Shown piece after piece: positions 15,291-25,883 of a stretch of DNA of 61,828 bases. The DNA is taken from assembly GCA_020721805.1 (NCBI GenBank), contig DYMB01000008.1, positions 1-61,828 on the forward strand, given 5' to 3'. The position numbers and the translations under genes were made by a program. Source of the stretch: Acetofilamentum sp. (GTDB lineage: Bacteria; Hydrothermota; 32-111). Position 1 is the first letter of the stretch, and each line of letters begins with the position of its first letter. The notes under the pieces were generated by a model. It was given only the letters and a program-made list of their open reading frames with translations. It made no database searches and was not told the DNA's origin.

Positions 15291-16001
15291 TTATGATCTT
15301 GCAAAAGTTATTGCCAGAATCTGTTTTATAGAATAATCTTTTTTTAATATTTCCGATGCATCTGATAAAGTCTTCCCCGTTGTAAAAACATCATCAACAA
15401 TAAGAATCTTTTCACAATGGAAATTTTTTTTTAAGGAATAGAACATCTTTTTTCTCTTTTTTCTTAAAAATAAGGGTAATTTTGCCTGAGAAATAAAAGT
15501 TTCATATTGCCCGATTAAATCGGAAATTAAGGGAATACCTGTTAAATCTGAAATATTTTTGGCAAGTAAAAAAGATTGGTTGTAATACCTGTTGAATTTT
15601 TTAAAAAAAGATTGAGGTATAAAAGTTATAAAATCAACATCCTGAAGTCTACTCTCACTCAATATTTTCATATACATTGAATTCGAAATGAAATCACCTA
15701 TATATTTTACATTTTTATATTTAAAATACTTTACGAGTTTTGATGTTATATCATCGTAATAATAAACCGATCTTACAAAATCAAAATAAAAATCATTTTT
15801 TTTACAATCTTCACAAAGATCCTCATTTTTACCATCGATAGGTCTACCACATTTTTGACACAAAGAGCCACTCACAAATTTTAATTTTGAAAAACATTCC
15901 ACACACAATGGGATATCCTTCATCATCTTTGAACTTTTACATACAACACAGTTGTCAGGGAAAAGAATTTGGAATGGATTACCAATATTTATATTTTTCA
16001 A
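15291..16001 (-). CDS. ComF-family phosphoribosyltransferase-like protein
   Basis: 236 residues. The N-terminus holds a zinc-ribbon-like cluster (CVVCKS, CVECF, CQKCGRP, CEDCKK). The C-terminal half is a type I PRTase fold with the PRPP-loop motif KILIVDDVFTTGKTLSDA. This is the standard ComF/GntX architecture. In naturally competent bacteria ComF is needed for DNA uptake, while GntX homologues act elsewhere, so competence is a possibility rather than a conclusion. It overlaps rodA upstream by 23 bases and ends five bases from tRNA-Leu on the other strand. Confidence 0.9.
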   Translation of the reverse strand: MKNINIGNPFQILFPDNCVVCKSSKMMKDIPLCVECFSKLKFVSGSLCQKCGRPIDGKNEDLCEDCKKNDFYFDFVRSVYYYDDITSKLVKYFKYKNVKYIGDFISNSMYMKILSESRLQDVDFITFIPQSFFKKFNRYYNQSFLLAKNISDLTGIPLISDLIGQYETFISQAKLPLFLRKKRKKMFYSLKKNFHCEKILIVDDVFTTGKTLSDASEILKKDYSIKQILAITFARS

Positions 16002-17181
16002 TCAAACCTCTATTTAATATACCAAAAATTATAACGGTTGTCAGATAGGATGAACCACCATATGAAAATAAAGGTAAGGTGATACCAACAACAGGTATGA
16101 GACCTGTTGACATCATAAGGTTGAGCATAACTTCAACAAAAATAAAAATGGAAAAAGAAGAAAGAATAAGTTTAGTATATTTGGATTTGATCTTACCAAC
16201 CTGAAACAAAACATACAGAACAGGGATTAAGAATAAAAAGATTAAGACCAGATATCCTATCAATCCCAATTCTTCGCATAGAGCCGAAAAGATAAAATCG
16301 GTATGTTGTTGTGGAACAAAATTGAGGCCCTTCTGAGTGCCATTTAGATAACCCTTTCCCAGTATTCCACCCGACCCTATAGCTATTTTTGCCTGTAGTA
16401 TACTCCACCCATATCCATGTATATCCTTTTGAGTTGAAATGAAGGATAAAAACCTGATCTTCTGATACTCCCTTAAACTTTTCCATACAAATGGAGTAAG
16501 ACCACCAAAAAAAATATTCACAAAGAAGACTTTTATAATCGTTAAAAAATTTACTTTACTATAGTAAAGAATGAATGGAATCAAAAAAATGTAAACTATC
16601 CATATCAGCGGGAAAAATGAAAAGATTATAGATAAAAATGGAGTTAAAATTATAAAAAGGAGAACATAGTTTGTTTCATTGAAAAAAAGAATGAGTAAAA
16701 ATAAAATAAGATAAAGGATGCTTGTTCCAAGATCGGGTTGTATAAATACAAGAAAAAATGGAATCAAAAAAATAGAAATTGAAATTAAAATAGTTATTGA
16801 ATCATCTTTTTTATCCTTTCTTGAAATCAAAAATCTTGAAAGAGCAAGCACAAGTGCTATTTTTGCAAATTCCGAAGGTTGAATATAAGCGATACCAAAA
16901 TCTAACCATCTTTCAACTGAAAGATTCTTTACCAATTTTATAAAAATAAGTAGAAGGATCGAAGAAAAATATAAAATATAAGAACTTATATATATCAATT
17001 TTATAGGAATATACTGCAAGCCCCAAAAAACAAGAAGGGACATAAAAAACCATAAGAGTTGTTTATAAAAAATGTAAATATTGTCATCTCTTACAACAGA
17101 ATATAAAATTAAAAGTCCATATATCGATAAAAGCAAAAAGGGTATCACGATGAAAGGTCGAAATCTATTTTTAAAATCCAT
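15979..17181 (-). CDS. rodA: Peptidoglycan glycosyltransferase RodA (SEDS family)
   Basis: About 400 residues with some ten membrane helices. SEDS signatures: DFGIAYIQPSEFAKIALV, FIQPDLGTS, the large periplasmic loop GSGGILGKGYLNGTQKGLNF followed by VPQQHTDFIF, and the C-terminal LFSYGGSSYLTTVI. RodA polymerises lipid II and partners PBP2, encoded directly upstream. The start is uncertain: the ATG at 17181 matches the family N-terminus, with alternatives at ATG 17196 and TTG 17205. All overlap the mrdA 3' end (by 11 bases for 17181), and none has a clear Shine-Dalgarno. Confidence 0.94.
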   Translation of the reverse strand: MDFKNRFRPFIVIPFLLLSIYGLLILYSVVRDDNIYIFYKQLLWFFMSLLVFWGLQYIPIKLIYISSYILYFSSILLLIFIKLVKNLSVERWLDFGIAYIQPSEFAKIALVLALSRFLISRKDKKDDSITILISISIFLIPFFLVFIQPDLGTSILYLILFLLILFFNETNYVLLFIILTPFLSIIFSFFPLIWIVYIFLIPFILYYSKVNFLTIIKVFFVNIFFGGLTPFVWKSLREYQKIRFLSFISTQKDIHGYGWSILQAKIAIGSGGILGKGYLNGTQKGLNFVPQQHTDFIFSALCEELGLIGYLVLIFLFLIPVLYVLFQVGKIKSKYTKLILSSFSIFIFVEVMLNLMMSTGLIPVVGITLPLFSYGGSSYLTTVIIFGILNRGLIEKYKYW

Positions 17182-18943
17182 ATTTAATTTTAACATACTT
17201 TTCAACGATTTTTTTTGTTATAAAAGCAGGATCGTTACCACCATGCCCACCATTTTCAATTATAACTACAATAGCAAGTTCATCCTCTCCATCGATCCCT
17301 GTATAAATTGAAGCAAACCATGCATGTGGTTCACCAGCGCTATTTTCAGCGGTTCCGGTTTTACCACTTAAAAAGCCATATTTTCTATCTATCCTTGCTA
17401 ATGTTCCAGTTCCATCTGGAGAGTTGACAACATCATACATCGCTTTTCTTAAAAGATTTATAAATTCTTTTTTTATTTTAATCTCTTTTGTGAAAGTAAC
17501 TTTTTTTCTATATATGATATCATTTTTTTTACTTTTGATAGAATCAACTATTTGGGGCTTTAAAAACTTACCAGAATTTGATAAAGCGACTAAAAGATTT
17601 GCAACTTGAATCGGGGTAACAAGAATATCTCCCTGCCCTATCGAAACATTAGCTACCTGTCCAACACCCCACATATTTTTACCATATTTTTTGTTCATAA
17701 ATTTTGAATCCGGAATAAGTCCTCTACTCTCTTCATTTATATCTATCCCTGTTAATTCCCCAAAACCCAATTCATATGCGGTTTTATATATACCATCGAG
17801 ACCAACCTTAATACCAAGTTGATAAAAATAAACATCACAGGACCTGACAAAAGCATCGAAAAGATTCAACTCGTTATGGACATTCCAGCATTTATACATT
17901 TTGTTTGCTATTATTATTCCTCCAAAACAGGGTTGAAAAAAAGTGTTTGAATCAGCCTTACCTTCATTTAGTCCAGATAAAAAAGTTACAATTTTAAAAA
18001 CGGATCCGGGCGGATATAAACCATTCGTACATCTATTCAAAAAAGGTGATAAAATATCGTTTCTTAAATAATCCCATTGTTCTTTTCTTAAACCGAGTAA
18101 AAAGATATTGGGATCAAATGAAGGTTTAGAATAAAAAGCAACAACAGAACCATCTTTTACATTTAAAGCAACTGCACAACCACTTTTAAATCCATTGAAC
18201 AATGAATCAATATAAACTTCTATTTTATGATTTACGGAAATGTATACATCGTTTCCGTTTATTTTTTTTACAGAATTCTTTTGTTCTACCTGTCTTACTA
18301 TATTGCCATAGACATCAACCTCATAATATTCGATCCCATTCCTTCCTTTTAAAAATTCCTCATAAAATTTTTCCACACCAGTCTTCCCGACAAAATCATC
18401 AATACTGTAACCTTTCATTTTGAGTTCAACATATTCATCACCTGTTATCCTTCCAACATACCCTGTAATATGTGAATACAGTTCATTGAATGGATAAAAC
18501 CTTTTAGGCTGAAATCTTATTTCAAATTCCGGAAATTTATTTTTATTCTCTTCAAAATATGAAACCGTTTTTATATCCAGATTATTTTTTAGACAAATTT
18601 CGTTTTCCTTATTTTTTAAAGCATCACCTATCAAAAAGTTTAAACTTTCAGGTTCGATATCCAATATTTGAGAAATTTTCAAAATATTTTCAGCATCGAT
18701 ATCCAACCTTTTTATATCAGCATATATTGTAAAATATTTTCTGGATGTTGCGATAGTCACCGAATCCGATGTTATGATATTTCCTCTCACAGCGGGCACT
18801 ATTCTTTTTTTGTATATATTGTTTTCAGACAAAGTTTTATAGAATCTGGTTTCAAAAAATTGAAAATTAAAAATAGTGAATGTCTGAATCAAGATTAAAA
18901 GAAAGATAAAAACTATTATTGGAAATATTCTATCTTTGAACAT
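17171..18943 (-). CDS. mrdA: Penicillin-binding protein 2 (elongation transpeptidase)
   Basis: 590 residues: a short cytoplasmic start, one membrane helix (8-28), the class B PBP pedestal (about 45-240) and a transpeptidase domain. The catalytic motifs are Ser314-x-x-Lys317 in PPGSVFKIVT, Ser368-Cys-Asp (the SCD form typical of PBP2 rather than the SSN of PBP3) and Lys528-Thr-Gly. It crosslinks lateral-wall peptidoglycan with RodA and the Mre proteins. It overlaps mreD by 14 bases and rodA downstream. Confidence 0.96.
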   Translation of the reverse strand: MFKDRIFPIIVFIFLLILIQTFTIFNFQFFETRFYKTLSENNIYKKRIVPAVRGNIITSDSVTIATSRKYFTIYADIKRLDIDAENILKISQILDIEPESLNFLIGDALKNKENEICLKNNLDIKTVSYFEENKNKFPEFEIRFQPKRFYPFNELYSHITGYVGRITGDEYVELKMKGYSIDDFVGKTGVEKFYEEFLKGRNGIEYYEVDVYGNIVRQVEQKNSVKKINGNDVYISVNHKIEVYIDSLFNGFKSGCAVALNVKDGSVVAFYSKPSFDPNIFLLGLRKEQWDYLRNDILSPFLNRCTNGLYPPGSVFKIVTFLSGLNEGKADSNTFFQPCFGGIIIANKMYKCWNVHNELNLFDAFVRSCDVYFYQLGIKVGLDGIYKTAYELGFGELTGIDINEESRGLIPDSKFMNKKYGKNMWGVGQVANVSIGQGDILVTPIQVANLLVALSNSGKFLKPQIVDSIKSKKNDIIYRKKVTFTKEIKIKKEFINLLRKAMYDVVNSPDGTGTLARIDRKYGFLSGKTGTAENSAGEPHAWFASIYTGIDGEDELAIVVIIENGGHGGNDPAFITKKIVEKYVKIKYGF

Positions 18944-19418
18944 GATCTTTTTTAAATTTCAAAATTATGGATAAAAATTCAAATAGGTAATAAAGAAAAG
19001 TTGTATAGATTGGGGAATAAAAGAGAAAAGCAAGAATATTAAGTATGTTTCCAACTTTATCGAAAAATATTAAAGTTAAAAGAAATCTATAAATAAAATC
19101 ACTAACAAAAATCAAGAACAATCTGTTTACAAGTTTATTCTTATAAAAGTAGTGGCTAAAGTTAAATGTAAAAAATGAGATTAATAGAAAAAATATGGAA
19201 TGAAACCCCAGATAGGTACCGGAGAGTGAATCCGTTAAGAATCCAAATATGAATACAAAAATGTAGACAAAATTTCTTTCAAAGTTCAAACTCAAAATAT
19301 TAACCGTGATTATAAACAGATCAGGTTGAGTGAAATCGTTTATGGAAAAAATCGGCGGAACAGTGAAGTTCAAATATAAAAGAAATAATGAAAGAAAAAT
19401 GAGCAATAAATATTTCAT
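18930..19418 (-). CDS. mreD: Rod shape-determining protein MreD
   Basis: About 162 residues with five to six hydrophobic helices and little else, as in MreD. Identification rests largely on position between mreC and mrdA, the usual mreB-mreC-mreD-mrdA-rodA order, with support from a typical MreD motif (FLTDSLSGTYLGFHSI). The ATG at 19418 forms an ATGA overlap with the mreC stop and has AAAGGG upstream; a longer frame starting at 19448 is less likely. Confidence 0.85.
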   Translation of the reverse strand: MKYLLLIFLSLFLLYLNFTVPPIFSINDFTQPDLFIITVNILSLNFERNFVYIFVFIFGFLTDSLSGTYLGFHSIFFLLISFFTFNFSHYFYKNKLVNRLFLIFVSDFIYRFLLTLIFFDKVGNILNILAFLFYSPIYTTFLYYLFEFLSIILKFKKDHVQR

Positions 19419-20260
19419 TCTATAACCCTTTGATATATTGAAAACCAACCGATCTTTGAAACAAATTCTTTTCTTATATTTTCGAATTCATTTCTATAGA
19501 ATTCTTTATCCATTTGAAGTATACATAAATGTTTAAGTGAAAAGATATTTTCAACAGGCTTTAGCAAATAGAAAAAATCACCATCTTCGAGATATTCGAT
19601 TTTTAAAATTGTTCCGACTGGAATGTTCTCCGGGAAAATTTTCCCAAACCCACTTGTATACAGGGTATCACCGGGATTTAACTTTACATCGTATTGAACA
19701 TTCTCAACTTTTAAAAGACCCCGTTTGTAATAATAACAGAGCATAAACTGATCTTTGTTTTTATCCATAACACCTATTCTAAAATTTGGACTATTGAAAG
19801 TTTCAACGATCGAGTTATTTTTATAAACCTCCACTATTTTTCCAACAACACCGTTGGTTGAAATAACTGGCATACCAATATCTATACCATTGATTTTTCC
19901 TTTATCTATCGTAAAGAATTCTCCAGTTATTTTGTTTGTGGAAATTATTTCTGAAAAGATAAACTTTTCATTCAACCTTTGTTTTAAATTTAAAAGTTCC
20001 TTCAGTTTTTCATTCTCTCTTTTAAGATATTCCATTCTTGATATTGTGAGTGTTTTTTCTAAAAGATTATTTTCCTGTTCAATAAAAATATTTTTATTTC
20101 CTATGGAAAAGGAAATAAAATCCACAGTTAAATTGAAAGGTTTCAACGGAATTTTCAAAAAATTTTTTAAACCGTTAAACGGAAATTTAGTAGAAAGGAT
20201 AAGGAAAAGAAATGAAATAAAAAGTAGTGAAAAAAAAATAAGATTCGTTCGGGCTTTCAT
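19415..20260 (-). CDS. mreC: Rod shape-determining protein MreC
   Basis: 281 residues: one N-terminal membrane helix (about 9-27), a coiled coil (about 60-95, with MEYLKRENEKLKELLNLKQR) and a periplasmic double beta-barrel domain. The latter contains the family blocks NGVVGKIVEVY, LNPGDTLYTSGFGKIFPENI and PVGTILKIE. It bridges MreB filaments and the PBP2/RodA enzymes. One base separates it from mreB. Confidence 0.95.
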   Translation of the reverse strand: MKARTNLIFFSLLFISFLFLILSTKFPFNGLKNFLKIPLKPFNLTVDFISFSIGNKNIFIEQENNLLEKTLTISRMEYLKRENEKLKELLNLKQRLNEKFIFSEIISTNKITGEFFTIDKGKINGIDIGMPVISTNGVVGKIVEVYKNNSIVETFNSPNFRIGVMDKNKDQFMLCYYYKRGLLKVENVQYDVKLNPGDTLYTSGFGKIFPENIPVGTILKIEYLEDGDFFYLLKPVENIFSLKHLCILQMDKEFYRNEFENIRKEFVSKIGWFSIYQRVIE

Positions 20261-20261
20261 T

Positions 20262-21308
20262 TTATCTTGATGTTTGAATTATTATCTTTTCGTATAAAGA
20301 AAGATCGTCAAGAATTTTACCACTTCCCCTGACGACACATTCGATAGGATTTTCAGCAACTCTGACATCTAAACCCGTCTCCTTTGAAATCAATTTATCA
20401 AAATTTTTTAACAATGACCCACCACCGGTCATTATTATTCCCTGATCTATAATATCGGATGCGAGTTCCGGGGGAGTTTTTTCAAGTGCCTGTTTTATAG
20501 CTGTTAGTATCATATAAACAGGTTCCCTTAAAGATTCTCTTATCTCGTCAGAGGTTAATTTTATAGTTTTTGGAATCCCCTCAACAAGATCTATGCCCTT
20601 TATCTGTGTTTCAAGTTCCTCTTCCAGTTTAAAAGCGGAACCTATCGTAGTTTTTATATATTCGGTTGTCTGTTCACCTATCAAAAGGTTATAATTCTTT
20701 TTTATATACTGAATGATCGCCTCATCCATCTCATCTCCGCCAACCCTTATCGAATTATTGGTAACTATTCCATTCAACGCTATAACAGCTATTTCGCTTG
20801 TCCCTCCACCTATGTCAATTATCATACTTCCTTTTGGTTTATCGACTGGAAGCCCAACCCCAACCGCTGCAGCCACAGGTTCGGAAACAAGAAAAACATC
20901 CCTTACTCCAGAATGTTCTACCGAATCCCTGACCGCTCTCATTTCAACCGCTGTGATCCCAGATGGAACACAGACGATAACTCTTGGTCTTATTACTATT
21001 TTGGATTTTTCAACTTTTGTTATGAAATATCTCAACATCTCTTCAACAACCTCAAAATCAGCTATAACCCCATCTTTCATTGGCCTTACTGCTTTTATTT
21101 CCTGTGGAGTCTTCCCAAGCATCTCTTTGGCTTGAAAACCAACAGCTATAGGTTTATTGTTTCTTACATCGATAGCAACAACGGAAGGCTCATTTAAAAC
21201 TATACCTTCATTTTTCATATATATTAAGGTTGTTGCAGTACCCAAATCTATCGCCATATCGTTTGATATAAAAGATTTAAAAAAAGTTCTAAAATTTAAA
21301 AGGTTCAC
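20262..21308 (-). CDS. mreB: Actin-like rod shape-determining protein MreB
   Basis: 348 residues, full length. Actin-fold nucleotide motifs: AIDLGTATTLIY (phosphate 1), the SMIIDIGGGTSEIAVIAL phosphate-2 region, and GIIMTGGGSLLKNFD (adenosine). It also has the usual VCVPSGITAVEMRAV and EPVAAAVGVGLPV blocks. It forms membrane-bound filaments that steer the elongasome. A GGAGGAAAA ribosome-binding site is visible. The gene heads the shape operon and follows the UPF0173 hydrolase gene by 22 bases. Confidence 0.98.
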   Translation of the reverse strand: MNLLNFRTFFKSFISNDMAIDLGTATTLIYMKNEGIVLNEPSVVAIDVRNNKPIAVGFQAKEMLGKTPQEIKAVRPMKDGVIADFEVVEEMLRYFITKVEKSKIVIRPRVIVCVPSGITAVEMRAVRDSVEHSGVRDVFLVSEPVAAAVGVGLPVDKPKGSMIIDIGGGTSEIAVIALNGIVTNNSIRVGGDEMDEAIIQYIKKNYNLLIGEQTTEYIKTTIGSAFKLEEELETQIKGIDLVEGIPKTIKLTSDEIRESLREPVYMILTAIKQALEKTPPELASDIIDQGIIMTGGGSLLKNFDKLISKETGLDVRVAENPIECVVRGSGKILDDLSLYEKIIIQTSR

Positions 21309-21330
21309 TTTTCCTCCAGAGAATGACCGG

Positions 21331-21978
21331 TTAAATGATATTTAAAATATAAATAGAGTTTTCAAAACTCTCGGATGAGTCATCAAAAATATCTTTTCTT
21401 TTTATTCTGTAATTCAAATTTTTTTCAAGAAATCTGTTAACCGAATCTATAGGAAAATCAAGAAACTCAGTTTTATAATGCATCGGAAAAACAAAGAGTG
21501 GTGCTATCCTTTTTATTATTTTTTCAGCCTCATCAGCATCTATGGTGTAAAACCCACCAACCGGGATCATTACAACATATGGGTCGGAAAGTTTCTTTAA
21601 AATATCATCTGAAGGTATATGACCCAGATCACCAAAATGTATCACTTTCCCTTTATCAGTGTTAACAATAAAAATTAGATTTTCCCCTCTTTTATTTCCT
21701 TTCTCCTTATCATGATAAGTTTTTATACCTTCTATACTGATTTCACCAAAATTGTAAATCCCTTCCCTATCAACTATAACCGGATCGTTTGAAAAATCTC
21801 TGAAATTATGATCTGCATGAGAATGTGATATGAGGACAATATCAGGTTTATCAAAATTTCCTTTGTATCTAAAAGAAGACCCGTATCCATCCTTCTGGTA
21901 CGGGTCAAAAATTATTTTTTTACCGGAAATATCAAGTTGAAAAGATGCATGGCCATACCACACAATTTTCATCTTCAT
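21331..21978 (-). CDS. Metal-dependent hydrolase, UPF0173 family (metallo-beta-lactamase fold)
   Basis: 215 residues. The N-terminus WYGHASFQL and the metal-binding HSHADHNF (HxHxDH) are the UPF0173 hallmarks, followed by the [14 protein letters not shown] and [19 protein letters not shown] stretches and a late HYKT. It is a predicted cytosolic hydrolase with unknown substrate. The ATG overlaps the rpmA stop as ATGA. A short hairpin lies in its last codons. Confidence 0.88.
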   Translation of the reverse strand: MKMKIVWYGHASFQLDISGKKIIFDPYQKDGYGSSFRYKGNFDKPDIVLISHSHADHNFRDFSNDPVIVDREGIYNFGEISIEGIKTYHDKEKGNKRGENLIFIVNTDKGKVIHFGDLGHIPSDDILKKLSDPYVVMIPVGGFYTIDADEAEKIIKRIAPLFVFPMHYKTEFLDFPIDSVNRFLEKNLNYRIKRKDIFDDSSESFENSIYILNII

Positions 21979-22229
21979 TTCCCTTCAATTAAAACTTTTT
22001 TTCTAAAACGTCCAAACCTTTCAAATTTTACAACCCCATCGATCAAAGCAAAAAGAGTGTTGTCGGAACCTATACCAACATTGTTCCCTGGATGAAAAAC
22101 TGTTCCTTTCTGTCTCACAAGTATAGTGCCAGCTCTTACGAATTCACCTTGAGATCTTTTTACTCCTAAATATTTTGGATTAGAATCTCTTCCATTTCTC
22201 GTGGAACCAAGTCCCTTCTTGTGTGCCAT
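21975..22229 (-). CDS. rpmA: 50S ribosomal protein L27
   Basis: 84 residues. The start [20 protein letters not shown] is canonical; it lacks the cleavable N-terminal extension found in some Firmicutes. The rest shows the usual [27 protein letters not shown] body. It has a strong AAGGAGG. It follows rplU by nine bases, the usual rplU-rpmA pair. Confidence 0.98.
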   Translation of the reverse strand: MAHKKGLGSTRNGRDSNPKYLGVKRSQGEFVRAGTILVRQKGTVFHPGNNVGIGSDNTLFALIDGVVKFERFGRFRKKVLIEGK

Positions 22230-22238
22230 AAGTCCTCC

Positions 22239-22556
22239 TTAAGGTGTAACAATTTTGTCTATTTTAACAACAGTTATAAGATCTCTATAACCTTTAATTT
22301 TTTTGTAATTTGATCTTCTTCTAAATTTCATAACCTCGATCTTTTTTCCCTTCTTCTGCCCAGCAAGTTCAAAAATAACCTTTGCTCCTTCAACATACGG
22401 TTTTCCGATATAATTTTTTTCATCATCTTTTAAAAAAAGAACTTTATCAGTTTCAACTTTCTGCCCTTTTTGAAAATCCTTAACATTGGTAATTTCAAAA
22501 GTCTGGTTTTCTTGAACTTTGTATTGAAAACCGTTTATTTCAACTATAGCGTACAT
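22239..22556 (-). CDS. rplU: 50S ribosomal protein L21
   Basis: 105 residues with the standard start MYAIVEINGFQYKVQE and the C-terminal KFRRRSNYKKIKGYR RNA-binding block. The ATG at 22556 is six bases from AAGGAGG and overlaps the secG stop by one base (TGATG). A GTG one codon upstream is too close to the ribosome-binding site. Confidence 0.97.
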   Translation of the reverse strand: MYAIVEINGFQYKVQENQTFEITNVKDFQKGQKVETDKVLFLKDDEKNYIGKPYVEGAKVIFELAGQKKGKKIEVMKFRRRSNYKKIKGYRDLITVVKIDKIVTP

Positions 22557-22915
22557 CACTTTCCTCCTTCATTTGTCGGTAGATTGTTTAAAGGTAATGT
22601 TGGATTTCCCTGTTCATTTTGATTTTGATTGTTTGCTGGGATAGGTTGAACAGGATTGTTTCCTTTTAACTGGGGTATTCTACGATTCTCTTTACTTGTT
22701 AACATAGCAAGAGAGAAACTGGTTAGCATAAATATGACAGCAAGCACTGCAGTTGTTTTCGTAAGAAAATTTTCAGTACCAAAATTTGATAGTGGATTTT
22801 CTTGAACATTTCCACCAAACATCTCAGACATTCCACCCTTGGATTGTTGCAAAAGAATTATCACAATAAGTAGAATCGAAACTATCACATGAACGATCAA
22901 AAAGAGAGTGAACAA
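22556..22915 (-). CDS. secG: Protein translocase subunit SecG
   Basis: 119 residues. Two hydrophobic helices flank the signature LLQQSKGGMSEMFGG, and a second helix runs at about 52-72. A Pro/Asn/Gln-rich tail follows, longer than in E. coli. SecG assists SecYE in protein export. It starts at TTG eight bases after AGGAGG. Its position behind tpiA repeats the widespread gapA-pgk-tpiA-secG order. Confidence 0.95.
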   Translation of the reverse strand: MFTLFLIVHVIVSILLIVIILLQQSKGGMSEMFGGNVQENPLSNFGTENFLTKTTAVLAVIFMLTSFSLAMLTSKENRRIPQLKGNNPVQPIPANNQNQNEQGNPTLPLNNLPTNEGGK

Positions 22916-22927
22916 TTTTAAAACCTC

Positions 22928-23677
22928 CTAAATTATTTGTTTTTCAACAATTTCAATAATTTTTTTAAATTTTTCCCCTTTTAAGGATGCACCACCTACA
23001 AAGAGACCATCAACATCATCTTCTCTGAAAAGATCCTTTGCATTCTCATCGTTAACACTACCACCATATATAATAGATATTTGGTAGGCAATATTTTTAC
23101 CAAATAGTGTTGAAAGCTGTTCCCTTATAAATTGATGCATCTCCTGGGCATCAAAGGGAGTAGCATTTTTACCTGTGCCTATTGCCCACACAGGTTCATA
23201 TGCTATTATAATATTTTTAAAATTATTTTCAATACCCCCAAGTGAGATTTTTAACTGATTTTCTACAACAATCTTTTGTTTGTTCAGGTTTCTCTCTTGC
23301 TCTTTTTCCCCCACACAAAAAATCGGTTTTATATCGGTTTTTAAGATTTTTTTTAACTTAAGGGATATAAGTTCATCAGATTCTTTAAAAATATTCCTTC
23401 TCTCAGAATGGCCTATTACAACATATTTTACACCGAACTCTTCAAGAAACTTATAAGATATTTCACCTGTAAAAGCACCCCGATCCTCATAAAATACATT
23501 TTGTGCTCCAATCTTAATATTAGTCTTATTTAAAATTTCAGAATATTTTTGTAAATGGGTGAAAGGTGGGAATATTATTATTTCAAGATTTTTAACATTC
23601 TTAGAAATTTGCACAACAGGTGTAATATCATCTATTAAATTCATTTTCCAATTTCCTGCAACATAAATTTTTCTCAT
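22928..23677 (-). CDS. tpiA: Triosephosphate isomerase
   Basis: 249 residues. Active-site residues are visible: Asn-x-Lys in GNWKMN, the catalytic His in IGHSERR, and the catalytic Glu in AYEPVWAIGTGKNATP, which also carries loop 6. Phosphate-binding IYGGSVN and GLFVGGASL follow. It interconverts dihydroxyacetone phosphate and glyceraldehyde 3-phosphate. The second of two adjacent ATGs (23677) is the better start, four bases from GAGGAGG; it overlaps the pgk stop by one base. Confidence 0.98.
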   Translation of the reverse strand: MRKIYVAGNWKMNLIDDITPVVQISKNVKNLEIIIFPPFTHLQKYSEILNKTNIKIGAQNVFYEDRGAFTGEISYKFLEEFGVKYVVIGHSERRNIFKESDELISLKLKKILKTDIKPIFCVGEKEQERNLNKQKIVVENQLKISLGGIENNFKNIIIAYEPVWAIGTGKNATPFDAQEMHQFIREQLSTLFGKNIAYQISIIYGGSVNDENAKDLFREDDVDGLFVGGASLKGEKFKKIIEIVEKQII

Positions 23678-24864
23678 CATTCCTCCTCTAAAATCTTAAT
23701 TCCAGGAAGTTCAATTCCGCTTAAAAATTCAAGCATAGCACCTCCACCGGTTGATATGAATGAAAATGAATCTTCCAGACCCAATTTATCTATAGCGAGT
23801 AAACTATCACCTCCTCCTGTAACTGTAAACGCATCGTTTTTTGTTTCCGAGGCTATGGCTTTACCAATTTGAAGTGTTCCATTTTGAAAATGTGGAATTT
23901 CGAAAAGTCCCATCGGTCCATTCCATACAATAGTTTTAGATCCTTTGATGGCACTTTTAAAAATCTCTATAGATAGGGAACCTATATCAAATCCAATGTC
24001 ATCGGATGAAAAATTATCTCTCCTTTCATTCCTTATCCCTTGACCATTTTTATCTTTGGCTACCACAAAATCGAGTGGTAAAAGTATGTTGACGAGTTTT
24101 TCGTTGGATTTTTTGAAAATTTTTTTACATTCATCTATCATATCATTCTCAACTATGGAGTTTCCAACATCAAATCTCTGTGATTTTAAAAAAGTGAAAG
24201 ATAAAGCACCACCTATTATGATGGTTGAAGCATAGTTTAAAAGATTTTCAATAACTGGAAGTTTTGTTGAAACCTTGGATCCACCAACGATGAAAACATA
24301 AGGTTTTTGTGGATTCTCGCAAAGTTTTGAAAGGTTTTCAATCTCTTTAAAAAGTAAAAAACCTGCATACCTCTCTTTTATCTTTTCAGGAAGGTAAAAT
24401 GTGGTAACTTCCTTTCTGTGTGAAACTGCAAAAGCATCGTTTATATATATTTGACCAAAGGAGGAAAGTTTTTCAACATAAGATAAATCCCCATCCTTCT
24501 CCTCTTTATTGAATCTGACATTTTCAAACATAATTAAAGAAGGATAGGGAAGCGAGTTGATCTTTTCCTTAACACCATCTTTTTTAAAATCATCTATAAA
24601 AACAATCTCTCTTTTGATAAGTCTTTGGAGTTCATCTTTAACCGGTAAAAGAGAAAAATTTTTATCATAACCTTTGGGCCTTCCAAGATGAGAGAGAAGT
24701 ATCACTTTGGCATTTCTTTCGAGAAGATGATTCAATGTTGGTAAAGTTTCAACTATTCTTCTATTATCAAGGATCTTCCAGTTTTCAATAGGAACATTGT
24801 AATCAACTCTTAAGAGAACATCCTTTTTTTTAAAATCAACATTTTTTATTCCCCTTATCTTCAT
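23677..24864 (-). CDS. pgk: Phosphoglycerate kinase
   Basis: 395 residues. The N-domain has RVDYNVPI, LSHLGRPKG, FENVRFNKEEK and NDAFAVSHR; the C-domain has VGGSKVSTKLPVIENLL, WNGPMGLFE and the TVTGGGDSLLAI and STGGGAMLEFLSG nucleotide loops. It makes ATP from 1,3-bisphosphoglycerate. The ATG at 24864 follows GAGGTGATT; a GTG two codons upstream overlaps that site. It sits two bases after gapA. Confidence 0.98.
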   Translation of the reverse strand: MKIRGIKNVDFKKKDVLLRVDYNVPIENWKILDNRRIVETLPTLNHLLERNAKVILLSHLGRPKGYDKNFSLLPVKDELQRLIKREIVFIDDFKKDGVKEKINSLPYPSLIMFENVRFNKEEKDGDLSYVEKLSSFGQIYINDAFAVSHRKEVTTFYLPEKIKERYAGFLLFKEIENLSKLCENPQKPYVFIVGGSKVSTKLPVIENLLNYASTIIIGGALSFTFLKSQRFDVGNSIVENDMIDECKKIFKKSNEKLVNILLPLDFVVAKDKNGQGIRNERRDNFSSDDIGFDIGSLSIEIFKSAIKGSKTIVWNGPMGLFEIPHFQNGTLQIGKAIASETKNDAFTVTGGGDSLLAIDKLGLEDSFSFISTGGGAMLEFLSGIELPGIKILEEE

Positions 24865-24866
24865 AA

Positions 24867-25883
<1,017 letters not shown>

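Noticed and set aside
21355-21371. Hairpin AGAGTTT-TCA-AAACTCT as a terminator between the UPF0173 and mreB genes
   Set aside because: It lies in coding sequence, the stem is weak and no proper T run follows; not listed as a terminator.
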